49,963 bases of DNA from Bacteroidota bacterium (GCA_018816765.1 JAHIUX010000008.1:1-49963); one strand, 5' to 3'. Shown: positions 26,903 to 35,373, counted from the first letter of the stretch. A program made the numbers and translations. Notes: generated by a model not told the origin, from the letters alone.

Positions 26903-27691
26903 TTATTTGGGTTCGCTACTCACCGGTAGCGCATCTGATTTACGCTTAACAAAAAACATGCACGCAACCAATAGTCCAAAAAGTAATACTGTATAGATAA
27001 GCAAATTGAGTTCATTTGTGTGCATCACTGAAGACTGGGGAAAGTCAATAAAACGAGCCAGGAAATTGTTTAGAGTGTGAAATCCAATAGTAATCCAAAT
27101 ACTTCCGCTAATGTAATAGAGATAACTGAGAAGCAATCCTCCAATAAGTACATTTAGCAGTGAGAGAAAGAAGAAATCGTGTGAAATGCTTCCCATATGC
27201 AAAACTGCAAATAGTACCGACGTTGATAAAGCGCTAAGAAACACTTTCCCGTAAATTTTTACGAGGGATAAAAAAATAAATGCACGAAACAATAGCTCTT
27301 CATTCAAACTGGTAATGAAGCCATTAACAATTTCTTTCAGTAAAGCCTTGTTTGCCAAAAAAATAGTTTCTATTTCAATCTTAATAATACACAAAACTCC
27401 TATTGACAACATTGTCAATGTGATAGGAATGATTGCTCCAATAATGAATGTTAAGATATCAATCCGCCTGAACTTAAAATACGACCCGGGACTTAGTAGA
27501 TTTATTTTACGATGAAAGTACTTAATGTAGAACCAGCAAATGAGAAGAAATACAATCTTATTTAGAAATTGTAAAATATCTAATTGATTGTTTTTCAATA
27601 AACCCCCAATCACACCATTAATAACAAACGTAAGTATGAAATATCCAAATACGGAGGATATCAGGTATGAAAGTCTTTCAAATCTACTCAT
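26903..27691 (-). CDS. CPBP family intramembrane metalloprotease
   Basis: A 262-residue membrane protein with about eight hydrophobic segments. The CPBP (Abi, CAAX protease-like) motifs are complete: Glu131-Glu132 and Arg136 in NEELLFR, His165 in FAVLHMG, and His205 with Asn208/Asn209 in HTLNN. In other bacteria this family includes prenyl-protein proteases and bacteriocin-immunity or peptide-processing proteins. The substrate here is unknown. Codon use is AT-rich compared with neighbours and it lies between two IS remnants, which suggests horizontal acquisition. Upstream on the same strand lie a 12-bp inverted repeat and a 40-codon ORF that could be its partner. Confidence 0.88.
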   Translation of the reverse strand: MSRFERLSYLISSVFGYFILTFVINGVIGGLLKNNQLDILQFLNKIVFLLICWFYIKYFHRKINLLSPGSYFKFRRIDILTFIIGAIIPITLTMLSIGVLCIIKIEIETIFLANKALLKEIVNGFITSLNEELLFRAFIFLSLVKIYGKVFLSALSTSVLFAVLHMGSISHDFFFLSLLNVLIGGLLLSYLYYISGSIWITIGFHTLNNFLARFIDFPQSSVMHTNELNLLIYTVLLFGLLVACMFFVKRKSDALPVSSEPK

Positions 27692-27711
27692 CGATTATTG
27701 TAATAGTTTAA

Positions 27712-27744
27712 TCCAGAGACAAGGTAATAATTCTTGTCTCTGGA
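27712..27744. promoter_or_regulatory. 12-bp perfect inverted repeat upstream of the CPBP gene
   Basis: TCCAGAGACAAG (27712-27723) and CTTGTCTCTGGA (27733-27744) flank a 9-nt loop, 20 bp upstream of the CPBP start and 15 bp after the stop of the small ORF. It has no T tail. It could be an operator, an mRNA processing or stability hairpin, or a weak terminator. Confidence 0.7.
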
Positions 27745-27758
27745 AATAATATCCATGG

Positions 27759-27881
27759 TTAATTGTTATCAAATACATTGGTTTTTGAGAAATAGATATT
27801 GTTAAGCATAAAAATATTGTCTAAGCTATTTATTACCTCAACTTCTTGTTCTGGAATATTTAACCAATAAAGAATTTGCAT
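27759..27881 (-). CDS. Possible 40-aa small ORF upstream of the CPBP protease gene
   Basis: An ATG at 27881 opens a 40-codon frame starting MQILYWLNIPEQEVEV and ending FSKTNVFDNN, on the same strand as the CPBP gene and 67 bp upstream of it. It has no signal peptide, cysteines or double-glycine site. The frame stays open upstream of the ATG into the end of IS copy 2, so it may instead be the 3' remnant of a gene cut by the IS. A peptide substrate for the protease is an appealing but untested reading. I see no ribosome-binding site that decides the matter. Confidence 0.35.
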   Translation of the reverse strand: MQILYWLNIPEQEVEVINSLDNIFMLNNIYFSKTNVFDNN

Positions 27882-27894
27882 GTGGTAAATATAC

Positions 27895-28648
27895 CACAAA
27901 AACGAAAATGGGTAAATTCATGAATATATGTTGACGTGAATATAATTAAATTTTTCGGAGATTTTCATGGTGAAATCAGCTGTAAGGTGCATTTTAAGGG
28001 GATTAAGGAACGACAAGTGATTATTTACATAAGCGGTATATAATCAGATTATTAGTGATTACAAGACAGATGGCAACGGCAATGTACGGATTACAGATGC
28101 CGGTCAACTCTTTTGAGCTATCCAGGCATGGAAAATGCCACATTACCTTTCAAAATAACATGTAACTGGCTATGGCTTTCATTAGTTTTTCCAGATTAGG
28201 CATGCCCATTTGCGGGCTATAAAGGCCACCGGGGCACAAACGTAACGAGCCCATATTGATGAGGTTGTAAAAAATCCGCAACGCGTTCAGGAATCAGGAT
28301 GCCTTGTATTAGTTACCGATCTGGTTGAATTTGATACAGGTTATTTGAAACAGAAACAGACAAAGAAACCTGGTCATCACTCAAACAGGGAAGTGTTAAC
28401 GATGCATAGGGAAAAGTGCTGTAATGGCAGAAGCAACCCCTTTAAAATAGTTTGCAATCGGTAACGCAATGAAAACATTACTTGGTATTTATCATAAAAT
28501 CAAAGGAAAGTAATTGCAATTATATTTGGATGAGTTTTGTTATAAACTGAATCGATGCTACTTCTGAGAAAGAATTTGTGACAGGCTGGCAATTGCCATG
28601 TCAGGTAATGAATGATGTACTACGAATGAGTAAAATATTTTTATAACA
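27895..28648 (+). pseudogene. Decayed IS1595/ISXO2-type transposase, copy 2
   Basis: Same element and orientation as the copy at 26083, with the same stop codons (for example TAT-TAG-TGA in the zinc-ribbon region). The start ATG is changed to ATA. It keeps more of the 3' half: after the shared segment come MAEATPLK (28424) and, beyond an internal deletion, AIGNAMKTLLGIYHKIKGK, QLYLDEFCYKLNRCYF and ERICDRLAIAMSGN. These match the C-terminus of ISXO2-type transposases, with Tyr and Gly codons turned into TAA and TGA. The right end (AAAATATTTTTATAACA) abuts the -7 element of the sensor kinase gene. Confidence 0.87.
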
Positions 28649-28649
28649 A

Positions 28650-28657
28650 TATCTTTG
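28650..28657 (+). promoter_or_regulatory. Promoter -7 element for the sensor kinase operon
   Basis: TATCTTTG matches TAnnTTTG and begins directly at the right end of IS copy 2. Sequences upstream of it, where the -33 element must lie, belong to the IS remnant. Confidence 0.65.
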
Positions 28658-28663
28658 TAATTT

Positions 28664-28680
28664 AGGGGTTTTTAACCCCT
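28664..28680 (+). promoter_or_regulatory. 5'-terminal hairpin touching the sensor kinase ATG
   Basis: AGGGGTT and AACCCCT pair around a TTT loop, and the ATG follows with no spacer. With transcription starting near 28661 the whole 5' UTR would be this hairpin. Confidence 0.6.
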
Positions 28681-31600
28681 ATGGGAAAAACGCTTTTTCT
28701 GTTTCTTTTTGTGCTTTTTTGCCTGATAAACCCGATTCAGGCTGAAAACAATCCACCTGACTTTAAAATCAGGCGAGATCCCTATGCCCGTTTCCAGCAT
28801 TTCCGGACCAATTACCTGGATGAATTGGGTACCATACACGACATGCTGCAGGACAGGACAGGTTTCATTTGGTTTGCAGGGACCAAAGGCCTCGGGCGTT
28901 TCGATGGGTTTGAGTTGCGCAAATACATGCACGAGGATATACCGGCTGCGATTGCTGATAGTGAGATTTCATGCCTTACCCTTTCCCCGTTTGGTTCAGT
29001 CTGGGTTGGAACCCGCTCAGGGGTTTGCAGGTACAACTCACAGACTGATGACTTCACCACTATCTTTGGTGGACACCTTGAAGAGAATGTTCCGCAATCA
29101 GTTGATAGCATCTATGTGCGTGCCATGTTGTTCGAAAACGATTCTATTCTATGGCTCGAAACGGCTGACGGGACTTTTGGCGTCCTTAACGTTATAACAG
29201 GAGACTACCAGCGCATTGTAAAGCATGAACCGGTTACCCAGACCTATTATTTCTACCACCGCCTTGTCAAAGCACGCGATGGGAATTTTTACTTTGGTGG
29301 CAGGGGTACTGGTCCTTTTCGGTATAATATGCAAGATTCTTCAATATTTCGCCTGCCTGTTGCCAAGCCCGAAGTTCCCGGATTTAAGCGGGAAAGAGAC
29401 GTCTCAGTTATTTTCCAGGACAAGCCAGGCCAGCTTTGGATTGGCGGACTTGAAGGCTTATACTGTTACGCGACCGAAAAACAGTATTTCACCAAATACT
29501 GGACTGGCACTGTCTACGATATGATCAGCGATAAACGTGGTTATTATTGGTTAGGAACAGGGTCTGGTGCTTGCAGAATCAATCCGGTGACAGGACAGAC
29601 TGATTATTACATCAACAACAATAACGATCCGCAATCGATTGGAGGCGAGAAGGTTTACTGCGTTTTTGAAGACAGGAGCGGCCGGATCTGGTTGGCACAC
29701 GACAACGGCATATCCACTTTTCAGCCATTGCGTGATGGAATTCAATATTATTTTCACATTCCCGGCATGGATAACTCACCTTCTTCGAGCAGGATTACTT
29801 CATTTGCCGAAGCCGGGCAAGGGGAGTTGTGGGTGGGCACCAGCGACGAAGGGCTGAATTTGTTTGATTACGAAAATATTACCTTCGAAAGGTTTTGGCC
29901 ATTAAATGAAAAAGAGGATGTTGGGCGACATATCAGGTGTTTGGCAAAAGCGCCGCAGGGTGGCGATTTGTTTATAGGATATTGGTCGGGAAGGGGCTTT
30001 GGGCGTTATGTGAAGCGTTCGAATACGTTCAAGCGCTACCGCTTTGACAAAGAAACACTGAACAAGGATTGGTACAATGACATGGTTTTCGACAGTGCGC
30101 AAACCTTGTATCTTGGATTCTGGGGTGGACCAGGGCTTACGGCTTTCGACATCAAGGCAGAAAAGTTCGGAAAGAACATCAATAACTGCTTCTCAAGACA
30201 ATATGATACGCGTCTCGTAACTTCCCTGCTGATGGATAGCCGGAATGTGCTATGGGTAGGCACCACCGATGCCGGCATTCAAACCTATAATGTCAGCACC
30301 GGCGAGTGCAACAGTTATATGGCTGATGCCAGCTCCTCTGCTTATTTTCTGGTGCGATCGATCAACGACATCGTAGAAAATGAAACTGGACAAATTTGGG
30401 CCTGTGGACAAGGATTATACCTGTATGATAAGGAAACTGACCAGTTTAACAAGGTGAACCTGCGAAGTCCGTTCAATAACCTCGAGATTTACCAATTGCT
30501 CCCCGAAGGCGACAATGCCTTGTGGCTGCTTACAGAGCGAGGCTTATGCAAGTACCAGATTGACAAGGAGTGGCTCACCGACTTCAGTGTTTTCATCAGC
30601 CTGAGGTTTAAGAACGATCAATGTGCAATTTACAGACTGAAAGACGGAAGAATCGCCCTTGGAGGCGAAAATGGAATTGCGGTGATCGATCCCGATTTAT
30701 TGGGTTTTCAGCACAGTTTCCCAAGAATCTTTCTGACCCACTTCGAAGTACAGAACCAGGTTTATCTCAATAACATTGCTGATTTGGAGGAGATTGTGCT
30801 TCCATACAATAAGAACTTCTTCACCATCCATTATGGAACCGACAGGTTTGAATCGGGTATTTCCTATACCTATTTCTTCAAACTCGAAGGCTTTGATATT
30901 GATTGGAAACCCTTGAGCTCGTTACAGGGTGCTGTTGATTTTACCAATGTTCCACCCGGAAAATATACCTTCAGGATGCGGGCAGGAGACGATTTTGGTA
31001 ATATGGGCAACGAAGAAACCAAGCTCGTGTTGGTGATCAAGTCGCCCTGGTGGAAGCGCTGGTGGTTTATTGTTGGCACAAGCCTGTTTGTAATCATGGT
31101 TACTGCTTTCCTGTGGCGGCGCTATTTGCTCGAACTCAGCCTTTCTTACCAGAATATTGAATTGAACCAGAAGTTGCTAAGGTTGCAGATGAACCCACAT
31201 TTTATTTTTAACTCGCTTACTGCCATTCAAAACTATATTTACTCGCACCAGTCACAGCTGGCAGGTGAATTCCTGTCCGATTTCGCCAGGCTCATCAGGC
31301 TAATTCTTGATAACAGCCGGCACGAATTTATCAGCCTTGAGAAAGAAATTGAAACCTTACAACTGTATATACAATTGCAATCGATGCGCTTTAATAACGG
31401 ATTCGACTTCTCCATTGACATTGACCCTGAAATTATCCCTGAAATCACGCTGGTACCACCGATGCTGGCCCAACCTTTTCTTGAGAATGCCATCGAACAC
31501 GGCATCATGAAAAAGAAGGAACGCGGATACATCAAAGTGAAATATACCTATTTTGGCCAAATCATCCGCTTCGAAATCTTCGACAATGGCATCGGGCTCA

Positions 31601-31821
31601 CAGCCTCGGGTCAGCAAAAAAACACTGCCGGTATTGCACATGAATCTGTATCCATCGAAATTTGCAAGGAAAGGCTAACCTTATTGCATAAACGAAACCG
31701 GACGAAGATCAATTTTACAATTGAAGAAATTTCACAGGATAATCAAATCACGGGGACAAGGGTTGTATTCGATATTCCTGCAATAAACCGGCGTAGCCGA
31801 CTCTTTAATACTAAATTTTGA
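28681..31821 (+). CDS. Two-component propeller sensor histidine kinase (LytS-type)
   Basis: A 1046-residue membrane sensor. The signal peptide is about 1-21. A large periplasmic part (about 40-700) contains many two-component-regulator propeller blades, such as GFIWFAGTKGLGRFDGF, GSVWVGTRSGVCRY, GQLWIGGLEGLYCY, GELWVGTSDEGLNLF and NVLWVGTTDAGIQTY. A Y_Y_Y domain (about 710-780, PPGKYTFRMRAGDDFG) precedes one membrane helix (about 788-812). The cytoplasmic part is a short LytS-type kinase: LRLQMNPHFIFNSLTAIQNY with the phospho-His near 838, N-box PFLENAIEHG near 930 and IFDNGIGL. There is no receiver or AraC domain, so it is not a one-protein hybrid. The partner regulator starts 4 bp downstream. 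Confidence 0.93.
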   Translation: MGKTLFLFLFVLFCLINPIQAENNPPDFKIRRDPYARFQHFRTNYLDELGTIHDMLQDRTGFIWFAGTKGLGRFDGFELRKYMHEDIPAAIADSEISCLTLSPFGSVWVGTRSGVCRYNSQTDDFTTIFGGHLEENVPQSVDSIYVRAMLFENDSILWLETADGTFGVLNVITGDYQRIVKHEPVTQTYYFYHRLVKARDGNFYFGGRGTGPFRYNMQDSSIFRLPVAKPEVPGFKRERDVSVIFQDKPGQLWIGGLEGLYCYATEKQYFTKYWTGTVYDMISDKRGYYWLGTGSGACRINPVTGQTDYYINNNNDPQSIGGEKVYCVFEDRSGRIWLAHDNGISTFQPLRDGIQYYFHIPGMDNSPSSSRITSFAEAGQGELWVGTSDEGLNLFDYENITFERFWPLNEKEDVGRHIRCLAKAPQGGDLFIGYWSGRGFGRYVKRSNTFKRYRFDKETLNKDWYNDMVFDSAQTLYLGFWGGPGLTAFDIKAEKFGKNINNCFSRQYDTRLVTSLLMDSRNVLWVGTTDAGIQTYNVSTGECNSYMADASSSAYFLVRSINDIVENETGQIWACGQGLYLYDKETDQFNKVNLRSPFNNLEIYQLLPEGDNALWLLTERGLCKYQIDKEWLTDFSVFISLRFKNDQCAIYRLKDGRIALGGENGIAVIDPDLLGFQHSFPRIFLTHFEVQNQVYLNNIADLEEIVLPYNKNFFTIHYGTDRFESGISYTYFFKLEGFDIDWKPLSSLQGAVDFTNVPPGKYTFRMRAGDDFGNMGNEETKLVLVIKSPWWKRWWFIVGTSLFVIMVTAFLWRRYLLELSLSYQNIELNQKLLRLQMNPHFIFNSLTAIQNYIYSHQSQLAGEFLSDFARLIRLILDNSRHEFISLEKEIETLQLYIQLQSMRFNNGFDFSIDIDPEIIPEITLVPPMLAQPFLENAIEHGIMKKKERGYIKVKYTYFGQIIRFEIFDNGIGLTASGQQKNTAGIAHESVSIEICKERLTLLHKRNRTKINFTIEEISQDNQITGTRVVFDIPAINRRSRLFNTKF

Positions 31822-31825
31822 AACC

Positions 31826-32581
31826 ATGAAGATCAAAACAGTAATTATTGATGATGAACTAAATGCACGTAAAGCACTATTGAATATGCTGGATTTTTAT
31901 TGTCCGGAGATAGAAGTTGTCGGAGAGTCGATAGATGTGGCAGGAGGTGTTCACCTGATCGAATCGGTACAACCGAAACTGGTATTTCTTGATATCAAAA
32001 TGCCCGATGGGACGGGGTTTGACTTGTTGCGCAAATTGCCGAAAGTCGATTTTCGGGTGATTTTTGTCACGGCTTACGATCAATTTGCCCTGAATGCCAT
32101 CAAGATGAGCGCAGTGGACTATTTATTGAAACCACTGAACCCGCACGAGTTGAAAGCAGCTGTAAATAAGGCTGTTGCATTGATGGACAAGAATATGAAG
32201 CTGACCGATCATTTCAATGTGCTGGAAGAAAATCTGGCAGATGCGCCCCAGATGAAAAAAATCATCTTGAACACATCCAACAGCATGCATGTAGTGCGCA
32301 TCGAAAACATCATCCGTTGCGAAGCAGACGAAAATTACACTAAGATACTGACCTCTGACCAGCAACCGATTCTGGTTTCGAAGACACTCAAAGAATTTGA
32401 TGAGTTACTCTCGCCTTATGGATTCTGCCGCATTCACCAGTCGCACCTGATCAACCTGAACCAGGTGATTACCTATGAAAAGGGAATGGGAGGGATGGTG
32501 TTGCTTAAAAACAAGGAACGAATTCCGGTCAGCGGAAGGCGGAAAGATTTTTTCATTAAGGCACTCGAACAGCTGACCTGA
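31826..32581 (+). CDS. LytTR family response regulator
   Basis: A 251-residue DNA-binding regulator. The receiver domain is about 3-120 with the acidic pair in VIIDDE, phospho-acceptor Asp56 in LVFLDIKMPDG, and Lys in DYLLKPL. The LytTR DNA-binding domain is about 145-250 (IRCEADENYTKIL, FCRIHQSHLINL). It is encoded 4 bp after the LytS-type kinase and is its evident partner. Targets are unknown; the two lipoprotein genes just downstream are candidates. Confidence 0.95.
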   Translation: MKIKTVIIDDELNARKALLNMLDFYCPEIEVVGESIDVAGGVHLIESVQPKLVFLDIKMPDGTGFDLLRKLPKVDFRVIFVTAYDQFALNAIKMSAVDYLLKPLNPHELKAAVNKAVALMDKNMKLTDHFNVLEENLADAPQMKKIILNTSNSMHVVRIENIIRCEADENYTKILTSDQQPILVSKTLKEFDELLSPYGFCRIHQSHLINLNQVITYEKGMGGMVLLKNKERIPVSGRRKDFFIKALEQLT

Positions 32582-32710
32582 TGAATAAGATGCGAATAAT
32601 CAATAAGCGGTAACGTTTCCTAATAATTCGGTTCTAAATTCATTTTCAAAAGCCAAGACGCTGATTTCGTGCATTAATTTCACGGTGTAATCCATTAAAT
32701 CAATTACACT

Positions 32711-33121
32711 ATGAAAACAAAAAGCATCTTTCTTGCGGTAGGCATGATACTCATGTTTGCCATGGTAACTGCCACTTCTTGTAAAAAGAAGGAAAGTACG
32801 CCTCCACCACCTCCGGCATATGTGCCTGTTTTTTCGGCAACTTCAATTGCTGTTGCTGCTGACCTGATCGATTTTTACATCACCTGTGTTACCGATGACT
32901 ATGAATTGATCAAGGTTGAAGTGACCTATCCTGGTGGGCTGGGCAATGACACTTACACCGGACCTATGATCCTTGTCAGTGGTGCTCCCATTACTTTCCC
33001 GAATTACTTCCCGCGGCTGTCAGGCAACTGGATGTTCCGCATCACCGGCACTGTAAAGAGTGGTAGCCATATCGGAACTTCATTTGTGGCTTCAACACAG
33101 GTAACAGTTTCAGGTAAGTAG
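32711..33121 (+). CDS. Small lipoprotein
   Basis: A 136-residue exported protein with signal peptide and lipobox ATSC (Cys24), followed by charged KKKES and a proline run (TPPPPPAY). The mature part looks like a single beta-sandwich (LIKVEVTYPGGLG, WMFRITGTVKSG). No family is recognised. It sits 130 bp after the response regulator gene and 8 bp before the next small lipoprotein gene. Confidence 0.75.
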   Translation: MKTKSIFLAVGMILMFAMVTATSCKKKESTPPPPPAYVPVFSATSIAVAADLIDFYITCVTDDYELIKVEVTYPGGLGNDTYTGPMILVSGAPITFPNYFPRLSGNWMFRITGTVKSGSHIGTSFVASTQVTVSGK

Positions 33122-33129
33122 TCAGGTAA

Positions 33130-33615
33130 ATGGTTGCCCGGATGAATGCACATAAGATTTCAAATTGGTTTGCTTTCATAGCAGCTGGTTTGCTATTCTT
33201 CATGTCATGTCATCATGCGGCTAACCAAAAATCAACCAATCCCTGTGAAGAAGCCTTTAGCATGGCGTTAAGCGGTTTTGTAAACAAGGATTTATGCTCC
33301 AACGATATCACCTCATACAATCTGGAAGATCAGCTGTTGCAGGTGACCATCGAAAGCAGTGAGGTATCTGGCAAACTGCGATTTGAAATAAAGCTTGAAA
33401 AGTTTGATGGCGCCGGGCTTTATTCTTTTTCCGAAAAGGAATCTTTTTGCCAGATGACAGTGTATGGCGCATCGGATGAATTCTACAAATGTGTAACCGG
33501 TATTATTGATGTGAGAGAAGCTACACGTCAGAATTTACAAGCCAGTTTCGACATCACGTTGGAAGGCTTTTACAACAAAAAGACCATCAATGCCCGAGGG
33601 GGCATACATTTGTAG
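33130..33615 (+). CDS. Putative lipoprotein of unknown function
   Basis: A 161-residue protein with hydrophobic N-terminus and lipobox-like FFMSC (Cys27). Three further cysteines at CEEAF, DLCSND and FKCVTG could form disulfides. The mature part has a beta-strand pattern (LLQVTIESSEVSGKLRFEIK). A second ATG at 33142 is an equally plausible start. No family is recognised. It is closely linked to the preceding lipoprotein gene, with a strong terminator after it. Confidence 0.65.
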   Translation: MVARMNAHKISNWFAFIAAGLLFFMSCHHAANQKSTNPCEEAFSMALSGFVNKDLCSNDITSYNLEDQLLQVTIESSEVSGKLRFEIKLEKFDGAGLYSFSEKESFCQMTVYGASDEFYKCVTGIIDVREATRQNLQASFDITLEGFYNKKTINARGGIHL

Positions 33616-33643
33616 TTTCTCTTAATCGATGCGTGAAGCAATG

Positions 33644-33680
33644 GCCGGTTCAGCTTATGAGCCGGCTTTGCTTTTTTTTA
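33644..33680 (+). terminator. Intrinsic terminator after the lipoprotein pair
   Basis: GCCGGTTC (33644-33651) pairs with GAGCCGGC (33659-33666) with one G-T wobble, then a T-rich tail with eight T. It overlaps the stop of the convergent channel gene. Confidence 0.85.
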
Positions 33681-34502
33681 TAGAGGCAGCTTTTCGCCGC
33701 AACGTTTGCAAAACCGGGCGTCAGCATCGTGCACCATGCTTTCGCATTTGGGACACACTGGTTTCCGGTTTTCAATTTGGTGGTTTGCCCGTGTCATCTC
33801 AGCCGTGATGATACCCGTTGGAACAGCAATGATGGCATAACCTGTAATCATCAGCACGGCGGCGATAATTTGTCCGGCTACAGTCACCGGAGCAATGTCG
33901 CCATAGCCCACTGTTGTGATGGTTACAATGGCCCAGTAAATGCTCCTTGGAATACTATCGAAGCCCGATTCAGTACCTTCCACCAAATACATCAGCGCGC
34001 CCATAACGGTTACAATCATAAGCACAGTGCCCAGGAAAACAATGATTTTTTCGCGGGAGTGCTTCAGTGCAAGCATCAGATAACCAGAGGCATTGGTAAA
34101 CCTTACAAGCTTCAGGATGCGGAACACGCGCAACAACCTGAGCACCCTGATGATGATCAGGAATTGCGCCCCTGCATAAACAATGCTGAGGTAGGAAGGC
34201 AGAACAGACAGAAAATCAATGATGCCGTAAAAGCTGAACAGGTAATGTGTTTTTTTCTGCACAACCAATATGCGTACAATGTACTCAATCGTAAACACTG
34301 CCGTAAAAATCCATTCAAGTGCCAGAAACACACTGGCATACCTGATGTTAAACTGCTTGATGCTATCGAGGCATACCACCAGCACACTCAGGATGATCAG
34401 GATCAGTAACCACACATCAAATTGCTGGCCTGCCTTGGTGTCGTGTTTAAAAATGATGTTATACCAACGTGTTTTAAGGGAATGTTTTTTCATTTTGTTC
34501 AT
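33678..34502 (-). CDS. Voltage-gated-type potassium channel with C-terminal zinc ribbon
   Basis: A 274-residue six-helix ion transporter. Helices S1-S3 are about 28-105. S4 carries regularly spaced arginines (RVLRLLRVFRILKLVR, 119-134). S5 is about 152-173 and S6 about 208-230. The pore helix and filter read ITTVGYGD (TVGYGD at 197-202), the K+ selectivity signature. The C-terminus adds a four-cysteine zinc ribbon (CPKC at 250-253, CKRC at 265-268) in place of an RCK domain, an uncommon tail whose role is unknown. A second ATG three codons in is an alternative start. It lies 23 bp after the TIGR02757 gene. Confidence 0.92.
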   Translation of the reverse strand: MNKMKKHSLKTRWYNIIFKHDTKAGQQFDVWLLILIILSVLVVCLDSIKQFNIRYASVFLALEWIFTAVFTIEYIVRILVVQKKTHYLFSFYGIIDFLSVLPSYLSIVYAGAQFLIIIRVLRLLRVFRILKLVRFTNASGYLMLALKHSREKIIVFLGTVLMIVTVMGALMYLVEGTESGFDSIPRSIYWAIVTITTVGYGDIAPVTVAGQIIAAVLMITGYAIIAVPTGIITAEMTRANHQIENRKPVCPKCESMVHDADARFCKRCGEKLPL

Positions 34503-34525
34503 TGCTTACATAAACCGAAAACTGC

Positions 34526-35299
34526 TTAATCAAACTTTGTCCGATCGAACAAGCTGTGACCGAACAGGGCAAAGTCATATTTAACGGGATCTTGATGATC
34601 AAAGCTACGAAGTTTTTCAGTCAGTTCGATGGCCGCCTGCCAGTCGTTTTGGGTTCTGTGCAGCAGTCCCAGATGCCGGGCCGATTTTCCCACGTGCAGG
34701 TCGAGTGGAATGACCAGTTGTGCAGGGTTTACGCCTTTCCAAAGCCCAAAATCAACACCTGCATGGTCATTTCTTATCATCCAGCGAAAGAACATATTCA
34801 CCCGCTTGGCTGCTGATCCGGCTTTCGGATTAGCCAGGTGTTTTTCTGTGCGTTTCAAATGCTCACTTTCGAGCAATGCTTTGCGCAGGGCGATGACCCC
34901 ACCGTAAGCGCCTTCCTTTTCAAAGCCTTTGGTGCAAACGGCTTCAAGTCCACCGTTGTGCAGGTACATATGCGACAGCCCGCGCATGATTCCCAGGCAA
35001 TCATCACCGGTAAAGGTGCGGTGTTTAAAATGTGCCATCGGCAGGTAATCCTTTTCAGCGGCCTGTGTCAGGAAAAGGTAGGGTTGGTTGCCCATGAGTG
35101 ACATGAGCGCAGTGCTTTTCGCGATGATCGTTTTCCTTTGTCCCCAGGAAAGCAGGGCTGCCAGAAAACCGGCAATCTCAATGTCCTCTTTTCGTGTGTA
35201 TTGGTGTGGAATGCTTATGGGATCGCTGGTAATGAAATTCGTGTTGTTGAACTGCAGCGTTTTATTGTCGAGAAATGTCTTTAGGTCGTGATCTGTCAT
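34526..35299 (-). CDS. TIGR02757 family protein
   Basis: A 257-residue soluble protein of a conserved family of unknown function (TIGR02757/DUF2400), common in Bacteroidota and epsilonproteobacteria. Features are IEIAGFLAALLSWGQRKTII, MFFRWMIRNDHAGVDFGLW, and VIPLDLHVGKSARHLGLL, which resembles the helix-hairpin/DNA-glycosylase-like fold. Near the C-terminus, DPVKYDFALFGHSLF is the family signature. A DNA- or RNA-related role is possible but unproven. It lies upstream of the K+ channel gene on the same strand. Confidence 0.85.
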   Translation of the reverse strand: MTDHDLKTFLDNKTLQFNNTNFITSDPISIPHQYTRKEDIEIAGFLAALLSWGQRKTIIAKSTALMSLMGNQPYLFLTQAAEKDYLPMAHFKHRTFTGDDCLGIMRGLSHMYLHNGGLEAVCTKGFEKEGAYGGVIALRKALLESEHLKRTEKHLANPKAGSAAKRVNMFFRWMIRNDHAGVDFGLWKGVNPAQLVIPLDLHVGKSARHLGLLHRTQNDWQAAIELTEKLRSFDHQDPVKYDFALFGHSLFDRTKFD

Positions 35300-35317
35300 G
35301 GCTTGTATAAAACATAA

Positions 35318-35352
35318 AAATAGCCTTTATTGAGGATCAACAAAGGCTATTT
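35318..35352 (-). terminator. Terminator of the 2-oxoacid oxidoreductase operon
   Basis: AAATAGCCTTT (35318-35328) and AAAGGCTATTT (35342-35352) form an 11-bp perfect stem, followed on the minus strand by a T-rich tail. Confidence 0.75.
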
Positions 35353-35373
35353 CCTGCTAAAAATTGAATCGGG

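Noticed and set aside
26083-28648. Intact composite transposon around the CPBP gene
   Set aside because: Both transposase copies carry stops, frameshifts and large deletions, so neither can encode a functional enzyme; at most it is a fossil or a trans-mobilised element.
33729-34409. 226-codon open frame opposite the K+ channel gene
   Set aside because: Histidine-, glutamine- and asparagine-rich shadow of the channel coding strand; no start signal or domain.
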